Origin: Burkholderiales bacterium
GTDB lineage: Bacteria; Pseudomonadota; Gammaproteobacteria; Burkholderiales; SG8-41
Direction: 5' to 3'
Length of the DNA: 64,000 bases
Assembly (NCBI GenBank): GCA_020854035.1
Contig: JADZGE010000012.1
Coordinates: 176,985-240,984 of the forward strand
Shown in pieces: positions 14,157-23,721 of the stretch. How positions within the stretch are numbered: position 1 is the stretch's first letter; each line of letters opens with the position of its first letter. A program made the translations under genes and the position numbers. The notes beneath the pieces are model-generated. The model was not told the origin of the DNA, did no database searches, and was given only the letters and a program-made list of their open reading frames with translations.

Positions 14157-15485
14157 TCAGCTTCTCAGTACTTTCAACAGGGAATCGAAATCGCGCGTTA
14201 CATCCGAGTTGGTCGATTTCAGCAGGGCGATCTTGCGGCAGGCGTGGAGGACGGTCGTGTGGTCACGCCCGCCGAACGCTTCGCCGATGTCCGGCAGGCT
14301 CATCTGGGTGAGTTCCTTCGCGAGCGCCATCGCCACCTGCCGCGGGCGGGCAACGTTGCGCGAGCGCTTCTTCGAGTACATCTCCGAGACCTTGATCTTG
14401 TAGAAATCCGCGACGGTCTTCTGGATGTTTTCGACGGACACCTGGCGGTTCTGGATCGCGAGGAGGTCGCGCAACGCCTCGCGCGCGAGCTCGATGGTGA
14501 GGGGACGACCCGTGAATCGCGCGTAGGCGAGAACTCGTTTCAGGCCGCCTTCGAGTTCGCGCACGTTCGACTGGATGTGCTTCGCGAGGAAGAAAGCCAC
14601 CGCTTCGTTGAGCGCCACCGCCTCGGCTTCCGCCTTCCGGATGAGGATCGCCACCCGCATCTCGAGCTCGGGCGGTTCGACCGCGACGGTGAGGCCCCAG
14701 CCGAACCGGGAAATGAGGCGGTTCTCGATCCCGGAGATTTCCCTGGGGTAGGTGTCGCAGGTGATCACGATCTGCTTGTGCGCCTCGAGCAGGGCGTTGA
14801 ACGCGTAGAAGAATTCTTCCTGCGTGCGGCTCTTCCCGCTGAAGAACTGGATATCGTCGATCAGCAGGAGGTCGAGCGTGTGGTAGTAGCGCTTGAAGTG
14901 GTCGAAGGCCTTGTGCTGGTAGGCTCGGACCACGTCGGATACGTACTGCTCGGCGTGGATGTAGCGGATCTTGCTTTCCGGGGTACGGGCGCGCAGGTGG
15001 TTGCCGATCGCCTGGATGAGGTGGGTCTTGCCGAGGCCGACGCCGCCATAGACGAACAGCGGGTTGTAGGACGCGCCGGGCGTGCGTTCGGCAACCTGGG
15101 TCGCGGCGGCACGAGCGAGCTCGTTCGCCTTGCCGGTGACGAAAGTCTCGAAGGTGAACGCCGGGTTGAGCCGGGAGACTTCCCGGCTGCTTGGCTGCGC
15201 GGGGGCCGTGTCCGGCTGCGGCGCGGGCTCGTCACGGCCGGCATTTTCCTTGTCGGCGAGCGCGAGCTTCACTGCGGCAGAACCACCGAACTCCTCGCGG
15301 GCGAGCGCCTCGATCCGGTGGGCGTAGCGGTCGCGGACCCATTGCAGAACGAAGCGGTTGGGCGCGACGAGCGTCACGGCATCGCCATCGACGAGGCACT
15401 TGAGAGGCTTGATCCAGGTGCGAAACTGCTGCTGTGGAAGGTCCTTTTCGAAAGCGGCGAGGCAGAGGCGCCAGAAGGAGCTCAT
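14157..15485 (-). CDS. dnaA: Chromosomal replication initiator DnaA
   Basis: Binds DnaA boxes at oriC, opens the duplex and loads DnaB. The 442-residue protein shows all four domains: domain I (about 1-75, [22 protein letters not shown]), a short Pro/Ala-rich linker (about 80-105), the AAA+ domain III with Walker [10 protein letters not shown] (147-155) and Walker [11 protein letters not shown] (Asp210-Asp211), and the helix-turn-helix domain IV with the signature [15 protein letters not shown] near the C-terminus. The ATG is at 15483-15485. It is divergent from rpmH; a perfect DnaA box lies in the gap between them, which suggests autoregulation. Confidence 0.98.
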   Translation of the reverse strand: MSSFWRLCLAAFEKDLPQQQFRTWIKPLKCLVDGDAVTLVAPNRFVLQWVRDRYAHRIEALAREEFGGSAAVKLALADKENAGRDEPAPQPDTAPAQPSSREVSRLNPAFTFETFVTGKANELARAAATQVAERTPGASYNPLFVYGGVGLGKTHLIQAIGNHLRARTPESKIRYIHAEQYVSDVVRAYQHKAFDHFKRYYHTLDLLLIDDIQFFSGKSRTQEEFFYAFNALLEAHKQIVITCDTYPREISGIENRLISRFGWGLTVAVEPPELEMRVAILIRKAEAEAVALNEAVAFFLAKHIQSNVRELEGGLKRVLAYARFTGRPLTIELAREALRDLLAIQNRQVSVENIQKTVADFYKIKVSEMYSKKRSRNVARPRQVAMALAKELTQMSLPDIGEAFGGRDHTTVLHACRKIALLKSTNSDVTRDFDSLLKVLRS

Positions 15486-15691
15486 CGGTACCGTCTTGGA
15501 GTTGGAATTCGGACCCGGTTACGCACGTCTGCTGCATCCATCATGTTACCGTTTTTGCGGGTGGTTATCCACAGGACGCGCGCCTCGCGCGGGGCGGCGA
15601 AGCGCTGCTTCACGCGCGCGACGCGAGTTGACAGGGTGGAGCGCAAGAGGGTGTAATACCGCGCTTTTCCACTCCACCCTGGCGGGATTGC
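15486..15691. other. Probable oriC/promoter region between dnaA and rpmH
   Basis: A 206-bp divergent gap with a perfect DnaA box, TTATCCACA at 15565-15573, about 80 bp upstream of dnaA. A short T-rich run is at 15551-15556. By comparison with other proteobacteria, in which oriC lies at rpmH-dnaA or dnaA-dnaN, and because gene direction flips here, this is the most likely origin neighbourhood. With only one strong box on each side of dnaA the exact origin is not settled from sequence alone. Confidence 0.55.
15628..15657 (+). promoter_or_regulatory. Sigma-70 type promoter for rpmH-rnpA
   Basis: A perfect -35 hexamer TTGACA (15628-15633) is followed, after 18 bp, by TGTAAT (15652-15657), a five-of-six match to the -10 consensus. 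The rpmH start codon is 34 bp further on. The strong match fits a highly expressed ribosomal protein gene. Confidence 0.7.
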
Positions 15692-15826
15692 ATGAAACGT
15701 ACCTATCAGCCGTCCAAGACGCGCCGCAAGCGCACGCACGGTTTTCGCGCACGCATGCGGACACGCGGCGGTCGCGGGGTCATCCGGGCACGCCGGGCCA
15801 AGGGGCGCGCGCGATTGAGCGCCTGA
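15692..15826 (+). CDS. rpmH: 50S ribosomal protein L34
   Basis: A 44-residue, extremely basic ribosomal protein that begins [20 protein letters not shown] and ends with KGRARLSA, the complete L34 pattern. The TTGACA promoter is just upstream. The rnpA coding frame overlaps or abuts its stop codon. It is the first plus-strand gene after dnaA, the conserved order in most bacteria. Confidence 0.97.
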   Translation: MKRTYQPSKTRRKRTHGFRARMRTRGGRGVIRARRAKGRARLSA

Positions 15827-16185
15827 ACGCCGGGCCGCGCGCGACGCTGCCTCGTGCTGCGCGGCTGTCGCAGCGCTCGCAGTTCGAGGCGGCCCTCGGC
15901 GCGCGGCCGCTCTTCGTGCGGCGGCACTTCAGCGTGTTCGCGAAGGCGCGCGAGAGCGGCGGCGCGCGGCTGGGCGTGGTGGTGAGCAGGAAAGTGGCGC
16001 CGCGGGCCGTGGATCGGAACCATCTCAAACGACTCGCGCGGGAGGCGTTTCGCGGCGCCCGGCATGCGCTGGGAGCAACGGACCTTGTCCTGATGGCTCG
16101 CCGCTGCCCGCAGCGCTCGGGTTGGGGTGCGGTGCGCGCGGAGCTCGCCTCGGTTATTTCGGAACTCGCCCAGCGAGCCGGCTGA
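15823..16185 (+). CDS. rnpA: Ribonuclease P protein component (start codon uncertain)
   Basis: Protein subunit of RNase P, which helps the catalytic RNA process tRNA 5' ends. The conserved part begins [17 protein letters not shown] and contains the RNP motif region [20 protein letters not shown], with the basic residues typical of the family. There is no ATG, GTG or TTG in frame between the rpmH start and the conserved domain. The nearest candidates are CTG at 15823, which overlaps the rpmH stop as CTGA in the manner of an ATGA junction (giving 120 residues, the usual size), ATT at 15814, or a distant TTG at 15688 placed just before rpmH. The frame stays open through the whole of rpmH. The end at 16185 is certain; the start is a best guess. 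No yidD gene follows. Confidence 0.85.
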   Translation: MNAGPRATLPRAARLSQRSQFEAALGARPLFVRRHFSVFAKARESGGARLGVVVSRKVAPRAVDRNHLKRLAREAFRGARHALGATDLVLMARRCPQRSGWGAVRAELASVISELAQRAG

Positions 16186-16205
16186 CGCGGCCGGGCAGCA
16201 TCGAT

Positions 16206-17867
16206 ATGGACTTCCAGCGCCTGATACTTTTCTTCGTCTTCTCGTTTTCCGTCTTCCTGCTGCTCGACGGATGGCAACGGGACCAGTCGTCCCCGCCCGC
16301 CGCGAAGGTCTCCGACAAGGCGAAGACGGAGCCCTCGGCATCGCCGGCCACTGCAACCCCGAGCCCGGGCGAGGCGCTGAAAGCGGGCGGACCCGTGGTA
16401 CCGAAGGAAGCCGGGGCGCCCAGGGAGCGGGGGAGGACAATACGCGTCGAGACCGACCTCGTCATCGCGGAGATTGCCGCTCTTGGCGGGGAGCTGCGCC
16501 GGCTCGAGTTGAAGCAGCACAGAGACACGGTCAACCGCGACGCGCCGTTCGTCCTGTTCGATGCGGCGGCGCACTCGTATACGGCGCAATCGGGCCTTAC
16601 CGGCGGAAGCCTGCCCAATCACCACACGCTCTTCGAAGTGGACGCGGACCGCTACCGGCTGGCGGATGGACAGGCTGAAGTCGAGGTGAAACTCCGGGCT
16701 CCCGAGGTCCATGGCGTCGCGGTCACGAAGAGTTATCGCTTCCGCCGGGGTTCGTATCTCGTCGACGTAAGCTTCGAGATAGCGAACAAGGGCGCGGAGC
16801 CGGTCCAGCCGTTTGCGTATTTTCAGCTGGTGCGCGACGGCAAAGCACCGGCAGGTGATTCGGCGATGGTGCCCACCTACACCGGCATCGCGATCTACAC
16901 CGACAAGGAGAAGTTTCACAAGGTCACGTTCGACGACGTCGAAAAGGGAAAGGCAAAGTTTCCGAAGAGCGGCACGGACGGCTGGATTGCGATCATCCAG
17001 CACTACTTCCTGGCGGCCTGGCTGCCGAAAGCCGGCACGCCGCGCGAGTTCTACATGAACCGCCTCGACGGGCCGCTCTACGCCGCCGGGGTCATCGTCC
17101 CCGCGGGCATCATTGCCGGGGGCTCGAGCGCAAGCGTAGTGGTCCCCCTTTATGCCGGGCCGGAGGAGCCCCGCAAACTCGAGGCGATTGCGCCCGGGCT
17201 GGACCTGACCGTGGATTACGGAATCCTGACGGTGCTGGCGGTTCCGCTGTTCTGGCTGCTGGAGTGGTTGCACCGCCTCGCGGGGAACTGGGGCGTTGCG
17301 ATCATATTGCTGACGATCATCATCAAGCTGGCGTTTTACCCGCTGTCGGCTGCCAGCTACCGCTCGATGGCCAGGATGCGCGTTGTTGCCCCGAAACTGC
17401 AGCGCATCAAGGACCAGTACGGCGCCGATCGGCAGCGGATGCAGCAGGCGATGATGGAGCTCTACAAGTCGGAACGCATCAATCCGCTTGGCGGATGCAT
17501 GCCGATATTAGTGCAAATACCGGTATTTATTGCACTTTATTGGGTTCTGCTGGCGAGCGTCGAGCTCCGGCACGCGCCGTTCATGTTGTGGATAGACGAT
17601 CTTGCGACGCCGGATCCATGGTTCGTCCTGCCGCTACTCATGGGCGCGACGATGATCATCCAGACGCGCCTCAACCCCGAACCGCCCGACCCGGTTCAAG
17701 CGAAAGTCATGAAGATCATGCCGGTGGTCTTCAGCGTGTTCTTCTTCTTCTTCCCGGCCGGGCTGGTACTCTATTGGCTCGTGAACAACGTGCTGTCCAT
17801 TGCCCAGCAGTGGCATATCACGCGCACGCTGGAGCGGGAGGCCGCCGCGGCCACGCGCAAGCGCTAG
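16206..17867 (+). CDS. yidC: Membrane protein insertase YidC
   Basis: Inserts membrane proteins, alone or with SecYEG; it acts in the inner membrane. The 553-residue protein is the gram-negative form: an N-terminal helix (about 4-21), a low-complexity linker, a large periplasmic beta domain (about 75-335) and the five-helix conserved insertase core (about 345-535). Core features include the cytoplasmic charged hairpin (AASYRSMARMRVVAPKLQRI), GGCMPILVQIPVFIALYWVL and FPAGLVLYWLVNNVLSIAQQW. It follows rnpA by 20 bp. The start MDFQRLILFF was chosen because it places the first helix at the N-terminus. Confidence 0.96.
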   Translation: MDFQRLILFFVFSFSVFLLLDGWQRDQSSPPAAKVSDKAKTEPSASPATATPSPGEALKAGGPVVPKEAGAPRERGRTIRVETDLVIAEIAALGGELRRLELKQHRDTVNRDAPFVLFDAAAHSYTAQSGLTGGSLPNHHTLFEVDADRYRLADGQAEVEVKLRAPEVHGVAVTKSYRFRRGSYLVDVSFEIANKGAEPVQPFAYFQLVRDGKAPAGDSAMVPTYTGIAIYTDKEKFHKVTFDDVEKGKAKFPKSGTDGWIAIIQHYFLAAWLPKAGTPREFYMNRLDGPLYAAGVIVPAGIIAGGSSASVVVPLYAGPEEPRKLEAIAPGLDLTVDYGILTVLAVPLFWLLEWLHRLAGNWGVAIILLTIIIKLAFYPLSAASYRSMARMRVVAPKLQRIKDQYGADRQRMQQAMMELYKSERINPLGGCMPILVQIPVFIALYWVLLASVELRHAPFMLWIDDLATPDPWFVLPLLMGATMIIQTRLNPEPPDPVQAKVMKIMPVVFSVFFFFFPAGLVLYWLVNNVLSIAQQWHITRTLEREAAAATRKR

Positions 17868-18008
17868 TTCGGCTGGCGAGCGTTGCAAGACCCGGGGCGA
17901 TACATTCTGTTCAGGCCCGTCCCCGCAGGGTGTATGGGTAGGCTCCAGTAACTCGGTGATTCATCGGGATGGTTCGGCGGCCATCGGCTGCCGGTCGCTT
18001 TTGTCAGG

Positions 18009-19349
18009 ATGAAGGTTCCGGAAATCATCGCGGCGATCGCTACTGCCCCGGGGCGGGCGGGCGTAGGCATGGTGCGGCTGTCGGGCCGAGGTCTCGGCAC
18101 CGTCATGCGCGGATTGATCGGGCGCGACCTGACGCCACGGCGGGCCACGCTCGTGAACTTCCTCGACGATGCCGGTGAAGTTCTGGATCGCGGTATCGCG
18201 CTCTACTTTCCGGCACCGCATTCCTACACCGGCGAGGACGTGCTCGAGTTGCAGGGACATGGCAGTCCGGTCGTCCTGGGGGAGTTGCTGAGATGTTGCA
18301 CGATGCTGGGTGCCCGTATCGCGGAACCAGGGGAGTTCACCAAGCGCGCCTTTCTCAATGGCAAGCTGGATCTGGCGCAGGCGGAAGCCGTCGCGGATTT
18401 GATCGATGCGAGCACCGCGCGGGCCGCGCGCGCGGCGTTTCAGTCGCTGCAGGGCGAATTCTCCGAACGCATCGGCGAGCTTGAGGTGCAACTGAACGAG
18501 CTTCGCGTACTGGTCGAGGCAGGACTGGACTTTCCCGAAGAAGATCTCGAAGACCTCGCCCACGAGCAGATCACGACGCGTTTGTGCCAGGTCTCTCACT
18601 GCGTGAGTAACGTGTTGGCCGGAACACGCAAGGGCGCGCTCTTAAGGGAAGGCTTCCGGGTCATCATCGCCGGTCAGCCGAACGTGGGAAAGTCCAGTCT
18701 CCTCAATAGGTTGGCGCGAGAAGAGCTTGCGCTGGTGACCGCCGTCCCCGGTACCACCCGGGATGCGATTCGAGTCAGTGTCGAGATGGCGGGCGTACCG
18801 GTCCATTTCATCGACACTGCGGGATTGAGGGCGTCCCAGGACCCCGTGGAACGACTGGGGATCGAGCGCGCGTGGTCGTTGCTCACGGGTGCCGACGCAG
18901 TGGTCCTGATCATGGATGCCACGAGAGGTGAATCGGAGATGGATCGGGAGATTCTCGCGAGACTCCCCGGTGGCGTTCCCATCGTGAAGGCGATGAACAA
19001 GATTGACCTCATCGGGCGCACGCCGGCGCTGGAATGCGACGAGGCGGGAAAGACGGTGTGGTTATCCGCGCGCTCGGGTGCCGGACTGGACCTCTTGCAG
19101 GAGGGGCTGCTGGGCTTGGTACGCTGGGGGGACGAAGGGCAGGGTCTCTACATGGCGCGGGCGCGCCACATCGACGCATTGGAGCGGGTTCTGGTGAACC
19201 TGCAGCGAGCCGGGAAGGTTGCGACGCAGCCCGAGCTGTTCGCCGAGGATCTCAGGCAGGCCCAGGACGCACTGGGAGAGATAACCGGCAAGCGTACATC
19301 CGATGACCTGTTGGGCGACATCTTCAGCCGGTTCTGCATCGGCAAGTAG
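18009..19349 (+). CDS. mnmE: tRNA modification GTPase MnmE
   Basis: With MnmG it builds the cmnm5 group on wobble uridine 34 of certain tRNAs. The 446-residue protein has the N-terminal folate-binding domain (1-118), a helical domain, an inserted Ras-like G domain with GQPNVGKSS (222-230), GTTRD (248-252) and DTAG (269-272), and the essential C-terminal CIGK (443-446). All catalytic motifs are intact. Its partner mnmG is the next gene, with a parS site in between. A 141-bp gap separates it from yidC; I saw no gene in that gap. Confidence 0.97.
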   Translation: MKVPEIIAAIATAPGRAGVGMVRLSGRGLGTVMRGLIGRDLTPRRATLVNFLDDAGEVLDRGIALYFPAPHSYTGEDVLELQGHGSPVVLGELLRCCTMLGARIAEPGEFTKRAFLNGKLDLAQAEAVADLIDASTARAARAAFQSLQGEFSERIGELEVQLNELRVLVEAGLDFPEEDLEDLAHEQITTRLCQVSHCVSNVLAGTRKGALLREGFRVIIAGQPNVGKSSLLNRLAREELALVTAVPGTTRDAIRVSVEMAGVPVHFIDTAGLRASQDPVERLGIERAWSLLTGADAVVLIMDATRGESEMDREILARLPGGVPIVKAMNKIDLIGRTPALECDEAGKTVWLSARSGAGLDLLQEGLLGLVRWGDEGQGLYMARARHIDALERVLVNLQRAGKVATQPELFAEDLRQAQDALGEITGKRTSDDLLGDIFSRFCIGK

Positions 19350-19396
19350 GTGTGCCGGCGCATGGATCGGGATGGCGCTGGCGGGAAACGCGGTAA

Positions 19397-19412
19397 TGTT
19401 CCACGTGGAACC
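19397..19412. other. parS centromere site
   Basis: TGTTCCACGTGGAACC, containing the perfect 14-bp palindrome GTTCCACGTGGAAC at 19398-19411. This matches the general parS consensus bound by chromosomal ParB proteins, in the variant with CC/GG flanking the central ACGT. It lies in the mnmE-mnmG gap, 2.6 kb before parA and about 4 kb from dnaA, the expected position for an origin-proximal centromere. Confidence 0.93.
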
Positions 19413-19472
19413 AATGACACCCAACAATCCACGAGATATTGCGGTAAGATAGCGCCTCTGCGTGGAAGTACA

Positions 19473-21404
19473 ATGCAACATACTGAAACATATGATGTTA
19501 TTGTAGTCGGTGGGGGCCACGCGGGTACCGAAGCCGCGCTGGCTGCTGCCCGCATGGGTTGCCGGACGCTCTTGCTTACCCAGAGTATCGACACCCTGGG
19601 GCAGATGTCCTGCAACCCTTCGATTGGCGGCATAGGCAAGGGCCACCTGGTGCGGGAGATCGACGCCCTCGGCGGTGCCATGGCGAGCGCGGCGGACGAG
19701 GCCGGCATCCAGTTCCGGGTGCTCAATTCCCGCAAGGGGCCCGCCGTCCGGGCCACGCGCGCACAGGCTGATCGGGTGTTGTACAAGCAGGCGATTCGTG
19801 CCCGGCTGGAGCGGCAGGCGGGACTCGATCTCTTTCAGCAATCGGTCGATGACCTCCTCCTCGATGGTGACCGCGTCGGCGGCGTGCTGACGCAGCTTGG
19901 CGTGCGCTTCGCGGCGCGTACCGTGATTCTCACGACGGGCACGTTTCTGGCGGGTCTCGTTCACGTCGGCCTCAAGCATTACGCCGCGGGCAGAGCCGGG
20001 GAGCCGCCGGCCTCGGCACTCGCGCGGCGCCTGCGGGAGCGGTCCCTGCCCGCGGGGCGATTGAAAACCGGCACGCCGCCCCGCATCGACGGACGCACCA
20101 TCGATTTCGGCGTGATGACGGAACAGCCCGGCGACGAGCCGGTGCCCGTCTTTTCCTTTCTCGGGCGGCGCGAGGATCACCCGCCGCAGCGTTCGTGCTG
20201 GATCGCGTACACCAACCCGCGCACTCACGAGATCATTCGCGGCGGACTCGATCGCTCGCCGCTTTTCACCGGCGTGATCGAGGGCGTCGGCCCGCGCTAT
20301 TGCCCCTCGATCGAAGACAAGATCACGCGCTTCGCGGGCAAGGACTCGCACCAGGTGTTCCTCGAGCCCGAGGGGCTCGAGTGCGGCGAGTATTATCCCA
20401 ACGGCATTTCCACGAGCCTGCCCTTCGACGTGCAGGTTGCGCTCGTGCGCTCGATCCGCGGGCTGGAAAGGGCCCACTTGACGCGGCCGGGCTACGCCAT
20501 CGAATACGACTACTTCGATCCGCGCGGGCTCAGGCGATCGCTCGAGACGAAAGCGATCGAGGGGCTGTTCTTCGCCGGCCAGATCAACGGCACCACGGGC
20601 TACGAGGAAGCCGCCGCGCAGGGGCTGCTCGCGGGGATCAACGCGGCGCTGCGGGTGCGCGGAAGACAGGCGTGGTGCCCGCGGCGCGACCAGGCCTACC
20701 TCGGGGTGCTGGTCGATGACCTCGTCACGCGCGGGGTGACCGAGCCCTACCGGATGTTCACGAGCCGCGCCGAGTACCGCCTGAGCCTGCGCGAGGACAA
20801 CGCCGACCTGCGCCTCACCGGGATCGGCCGCTCGCTCGGGGTGGTCGGCGACGCGCGCTGGGCAGCGTTCTGCGGCAAGCGCGAGGCGATCGCGCGCGAA
20901 CAGGAACGGCTGCGTACGACCTGGGTCGGCCCGCGGCAGGTCGCCCCGGAGGCGGCGGAGCGCGCCCTCGGCCGGCGGCTCGAGCGCGAACACCCGCTGG
21001 CGGAGCTGCTGCGCCGGCCCGGCACGGGCTATTCGGCGCTGATGGCGCTGCCGGGCGCGGGCCCGGGCGTGGGCGACGAGCAGGTGGCGGAGCAGATCGA
21101 GATCCAGGCGCGCTACCAGGGCTACATCGAGCGCCAGCAGGAAGAGATCGATCGCCACGCGCGCAGCGAAAGTCTGCCGCTGCCCGCGAGCCTCGATTAC
21201 CACGCACTGCGCGGGCTTTCGGTCGAGGCCCGCCAGAAACTTGCGCAGCACAGGCCCGAAACGGTGGGACAGGCGGCGCGCATACCGGGGATCACGCCGG
21301 CGGCGATTTCGGTACTGCTGGTCCATGTCAAGCGCGCCACGTCCGCCGCGGACGCGAGGGATCCCGACACGCCGGCGAGCGCCGGCACGCGCGGCGCGGG
21401 ATGA
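19473..21404 (+). CDS. mnmG: tRNA uridine-34 modification enzyme MnmG (GidA)
   Basis: FAD-dependent partner of MnmE in the cmnm5U34 pathway. The 643-residue protein starts [24 protein letters not shown] with the dinucleotide-binding glycines, followed by [19 protein letters not shown] and, later, [20 protein letters not shown]. The C-terminal helical domain that binds MnmE is complete. Its last four bases overlap rsmG, so mnmG-rsmG-parA-parB form one tightly packed operon. The longer in-frame start at 19350 would read through the parS site and add a non-conserved extension. Confidence 0.97.
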   Translation: MQHTETYDVIVVGGGHAGTEAALAAARMGCRTLLLTQSIDTLGQMSCNPSIGGIGKGHLVREIDALGGAMASAADEAGIQFRVLNSRKGPAVRATRAQADRVLYKQAIRARLERQAGLDLFQQSVDDLLLDGDRVGGVLTQLGVRFAARTVILTTGTFLAGLVHVGLKHYAAGRAGEPPASALARRLRERSLPAGRLKTGTPPRIDGRTIDFGVMTEQPGDEPVPVFSFLGRREDHPPQRSCWIAYTNPRTHEIIRGGLDRSPLFTGVIEGVGPRYCPSIEDKITRFAGKDSHQVFLEPEGLECGEYYPNGISTSLPFDVQVALVRSIRGLERAHLTRPGYAIEYDYFDPRGLRRSLETKAIEGLFFAGQINGTTGYEEAAAQGLLAGINAALRVRGRQAWCPRRDQAYLGVLVDDLVTRGVTEPYRMFTSRAEYRLSLREDNADLRLTGIGRSLGVVGDARWAAFCGKREAIAREQERLRTTWVGPRQVAPEAAERALGRRLEREHPLAELLRRPGTGYSALMALPGAGPGVGDEQVAEQIEIQARYQGYIERQQEEIDRHARSESLPLPASLDYHALRGLSVEARQKLAQHRPETVGQAARIPGITPAAISVLLVHVKRATSAADARDPDTPASAGTRGAG

Positions 21405-22036
21405 ACCTCGCGCGCGAGCTCGAGCGCGGCCTGGAAGGGCTGCGGCTCGCGCTTGCGCCGGCGGCGTGCGAACGGCTCGTCCGTTACGTGCTGCTCATCG
21501 AGAAATGGAACCGCAGCTACAACCTCACCGCCGTGCGCGATCCGCGCGAGATGCTTGCCCGGCATCTCCTCGATTGCCTCGCCATAGTCCCGTGGGTAAA
21601 GGGCCCTGCGGTGCTGGATCTCGGCAGCGGCGCGGGCCTGCCCGGGGTACCGCTCGCCCTTGCCCTGCCCGACTTGCGGGTGACGCTGCTCGATGCGAGC
21701 GCGAAGCGCTGCGCATTCCTGCGCCAGGTCGTGATCGAACTCGGTATGCGCAACGCGGGCGTCGTCCGCGCGCGCGCGGAAGCCTGGGACACGCCCGAGC
21801 GTTTCGATCTCGTCGTCTCGCGCGCCGTGACGCGGCTCCGTGAGCTCGTGCGCCTTGCCGGGCGTCTGCCCGCGCGCGACGGTGGCATCGGCACGATGAA
21901 GGGGCCCTACCCGCACGCGGAACTGGCGGCGCTGCCGGAGGGCTGGGAGCTCGCCGAGGCGGTGCCGCTCGAGGTGCCCGGTCTGGACTCGGAGCGTCAC
22001 TGGATCCGGCTCACCCGCCGCGGAGAACGCGGGTGA
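21401..22036 (+). CDS. rsmG: 16S rRNA (guanine-527-N7)-methyltransferase RsmG
   Basis: Makes m7G527 in 16S rRNA with SAM. The 211-residue protein has the family pattern [26 protein letters not shown], shown here in part (YNLTAVRDP and HLLDCLA), and the SAM loop [16 protein letters not shown]. It overlaps mnmG by 4 bp and parA by 4 bp. Loss of this enzyme is known to give low-level streptomycin resistance in other bacteria; nothing here suggests it is broken. Confidence 0.95.
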   Translation: MNLARELERGLEGLRLALAPAACERLVRYVLLIEKWNRSYNLTAVRDPREMLARHLLDCLAIVPWVKGPAVLDLGSGAGLPGVPLALALPDLRVTLLDASAKRCAFLRQVVIELGMRNAGVVRARAEAWDTPERFDLVVSRAVTRLRELVRLAGRLPARDGGIGTMKGPYPHAELAALPEGWELAEAVPLEVPGLDSERHWIRLTRRGERG

Positions 22037-22809
22037 GCCGCGTCATCGCGATCGTCAACCAGAAGGGCGGAGTCGGAAAGACGACGACCGGGGTCAACCT
22101 GGCGGCCGGTCTTGCCGCGGCGCGGCGCCGGACGCTGCTCGTCGATCTCGATCCGCAGGGCAACGCGACCATGGGCAGCGGCGTCGACAAGCGCGCGCTC
22201 GCGGCGACGGTGTATCAGGTGCTGCTCGGGGAGCGGCGCCTCTCCGAAGTGCGCGTGCGCTCGGAGCGGGGCGGATACGATCTCATACCGTCGAATCGCG
22301 AGCTCGCCGGCGCGGAGGTGGAAATGGTGGGACTGGAGCGCCGCGAAACACGGCTCAAGGAAGCGCTGTCCGGGATTTCCGGCGATTACGACTTCATCCT
22401 GATCGACTGTCCGCCGGCGCTGAACCTCCTCACCGTCAACGCTCTCGCCGCCGCGCAGGCGGTCATGATCCCGATGCAGTGCGAGTATTACGCGCTCGAA
22501 GGCCTGTCCGATCTCGTGCAGACGATCCGGAAGGTGCGCGGGCGCCTGAATCCCGCGCTCGAAATCGAGGGTTTGCTGCGCACCATGTACGACCCGCGCA
22601 ATACCCTCGCACGGCAGGTCTCCGCGCAACTCCTCGAGCACTTCGGCGCCAAGGTGTATCGCACGGTGATCCCGCGCAACGTGCGCCTCGCCGAGGCCCC
22701 GAGCCACGGCCTGCCGGCGTTCGCGCTCGACCCGCGCTCGAAGGGGGCCGAGGCCTACCTGGCGCTCGCCGGGGAGTTGCTCAACAGGAGCGCGACATGG
22801 CAAGACTGA
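22033..22809 (+). CDS. parA: Chromosome partitioning ATPase ParA (Soj)
   Basis: Deviant-Walker ATPase that, with ParB and parS, segregates the origin region. The 258-residue protein begins at a GTG codon overlapping the rsmG stop as GTGA. It has the signature KGGVGKTT (11-18), the A' motif LLVDLDPQGNAT and the Walker B-like FILIDCPPAL. The short N-terminus without a DNA-binding extension marks it as the small chromosomal type. It overlaps parB by 13 bp. Confidence 0.95.
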   Translation: MSRVIAIVNQKGGVGKTTTGVNLAAGLAAARRRTLLVDLDPQGNATMGSGVDKRALAATVYQVLLGERRLSEVRVRSERGGYDLIPSNRELAGAEVEMVGLERRETRLKEALSGISGDYDFILIDCPPALNLLTVNALAAAQAVMIPMQCEYYALEGLSDLVQTIRKVRGRLNPALEIEGLLRTMYDPRNTLARQVSAQLLEHFGAKVYRTVIPRNVRLAEAPSHGLPAFALDPRSKGAEAYLALAGELLNRSATWQD

Positions 22810-23645
22810 AAGGACTCGGGCGCGGTCTCGACGCCCTGCTGGGCTCCGACGAACCGCAGCCGGGCCAGCGCGATACCCTCGAGACGCTCTCCATCGAGTC
22901 GTTGCAACCGGGCCGCTTCCAGCCGCGGCTGCGCATCGACGAGGAAGCGCTCGCGGAGCTTGCCGAATCAGTGAAGGCGCAGGGCGTGATGCAGCCGATC
23001 CTCGTGCGCCCGGTCGGGACCGGCCGCTACGAGATCATCGCCGGCGAGCGCCGCTGGCGCGCCGCGCGCCTCGCGGGCCTTGCGGCCGTGCCGGTACTCG
23101 TGCGCGACGTGCCCGACCGCCAGGCACTTGCCATCGCCCTCATCGAGAACATCCAGCGCGAAGACCTGGGCCCGCTCGAGGAGGCGCAGGGGCTCAAACG
23201 CCTGCTGGAGGAATTCGGCATGACCCACGCGGAGGCGGCCGAGGCTCTGGGACGCTCGCGCGCGGCAATCTCCAATGCGCTGCGCCTGCTCGAGCTCGCG
23301 CAACCGGTGCAGGCGCTCCTTTACGAGGGCAAGCTCGACATGGGGCATGCGCGGGCGTTGCTCGGCCTGCCCGCGCTGGGGCAGATCGACCTCGCGCGCA
23401 CGGCCGCGGCGCGGGGCCTCACCGTCCGCGAGGTCGAGCGGCGCGTGGCGGCCGCGCTCGCGCGGCGAGCCCCGCGCGCCCGGGCGCACCCCGATCGCGA
23501 CGTTGCCCGGCTCGAAGAAGAAATCTCGCAGCGGCTCGGCACGACCGTGAAGATCCGGCCAGCCGGCCGCAAGGGATCGGGGAAACTCGTAGTCCACTAC
23601 GCGAACCTGGAGCATCTGGACGCGCTGCTCCGGAAACTGAAGTAG
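22797..23645 (+). CDS. parB: Chromosome partitioning protein ParB
   Basis: CTP-dependent clamp that loads on parS and spreads along DNA. The 282-residue protein shows the N-terminal ParA-interacting segment (LKGLGRGLDALLG), the CTP-binding boxes including GERRWRAARLAGL (83-95) and ENIQREDL (117-124), a helix-turn-helix region (about 140-170, EAAEALGRSRAAISNALRLL) and a C-terminal dimerisation domain. A matching parS site is 3.4 kb upstream at 19397. The start ATG is inside parA, giving a 13-bp overlap. Confidence 0.95.
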   Translation: MARLKGLGRGLDALLGSDEPQPGQRDTLETLSIESLQPGRFQPRLRIDEEALAELAESVKAQGVMQPILVRPVGTGRYEIIAGERRWRAARLAGLAAVPVLVRDVPDRQALAIALIENIQREDLGPLEEAQGLKRLLEEFGMTHAEAAEALGRSRAAISNALRLLELAQPVQALLYEGKLDMGHARALLGLPALGQIDLARTAAARGLTVREVERRVAAALARRAPRARAHPDRDVARLEEEISQRLGTTVKIRPAGRKGSGKLVVHYANLEHLDALLRKLK

Positions 23646-23658
23646 CCACACCGCCGCA

Positions 23659-23688
23659 TTGACCCGACATGCGGAAAGCAATTAGAAT
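23659..23688 (+). promoter_or_regulatory. Promoter of the ATP synthase operon
   Basis: TTGACC (23659-23664), an 18-bp spacer and TAGAAT (23683-23688), each one mismatch from the sigma-70 consensus, lie 34 bp before atpI in the 76-bp parB-atpI gap. No other good promoter was seen ahead of the operon. Confidence 0.65.
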
Positions 23689-23721
23689 CCAGCGCCTTAC
23701 TGCTTCGCGGCAAGCCTGAGC

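Noticed and set aside
17868..18008. Terminator or small gene between yidC and mnmE
   Set aside because: A GC hairpin-like stretch is followed by only four T and the pairing is imperfect; no small open frame with a ribosome-binding site.
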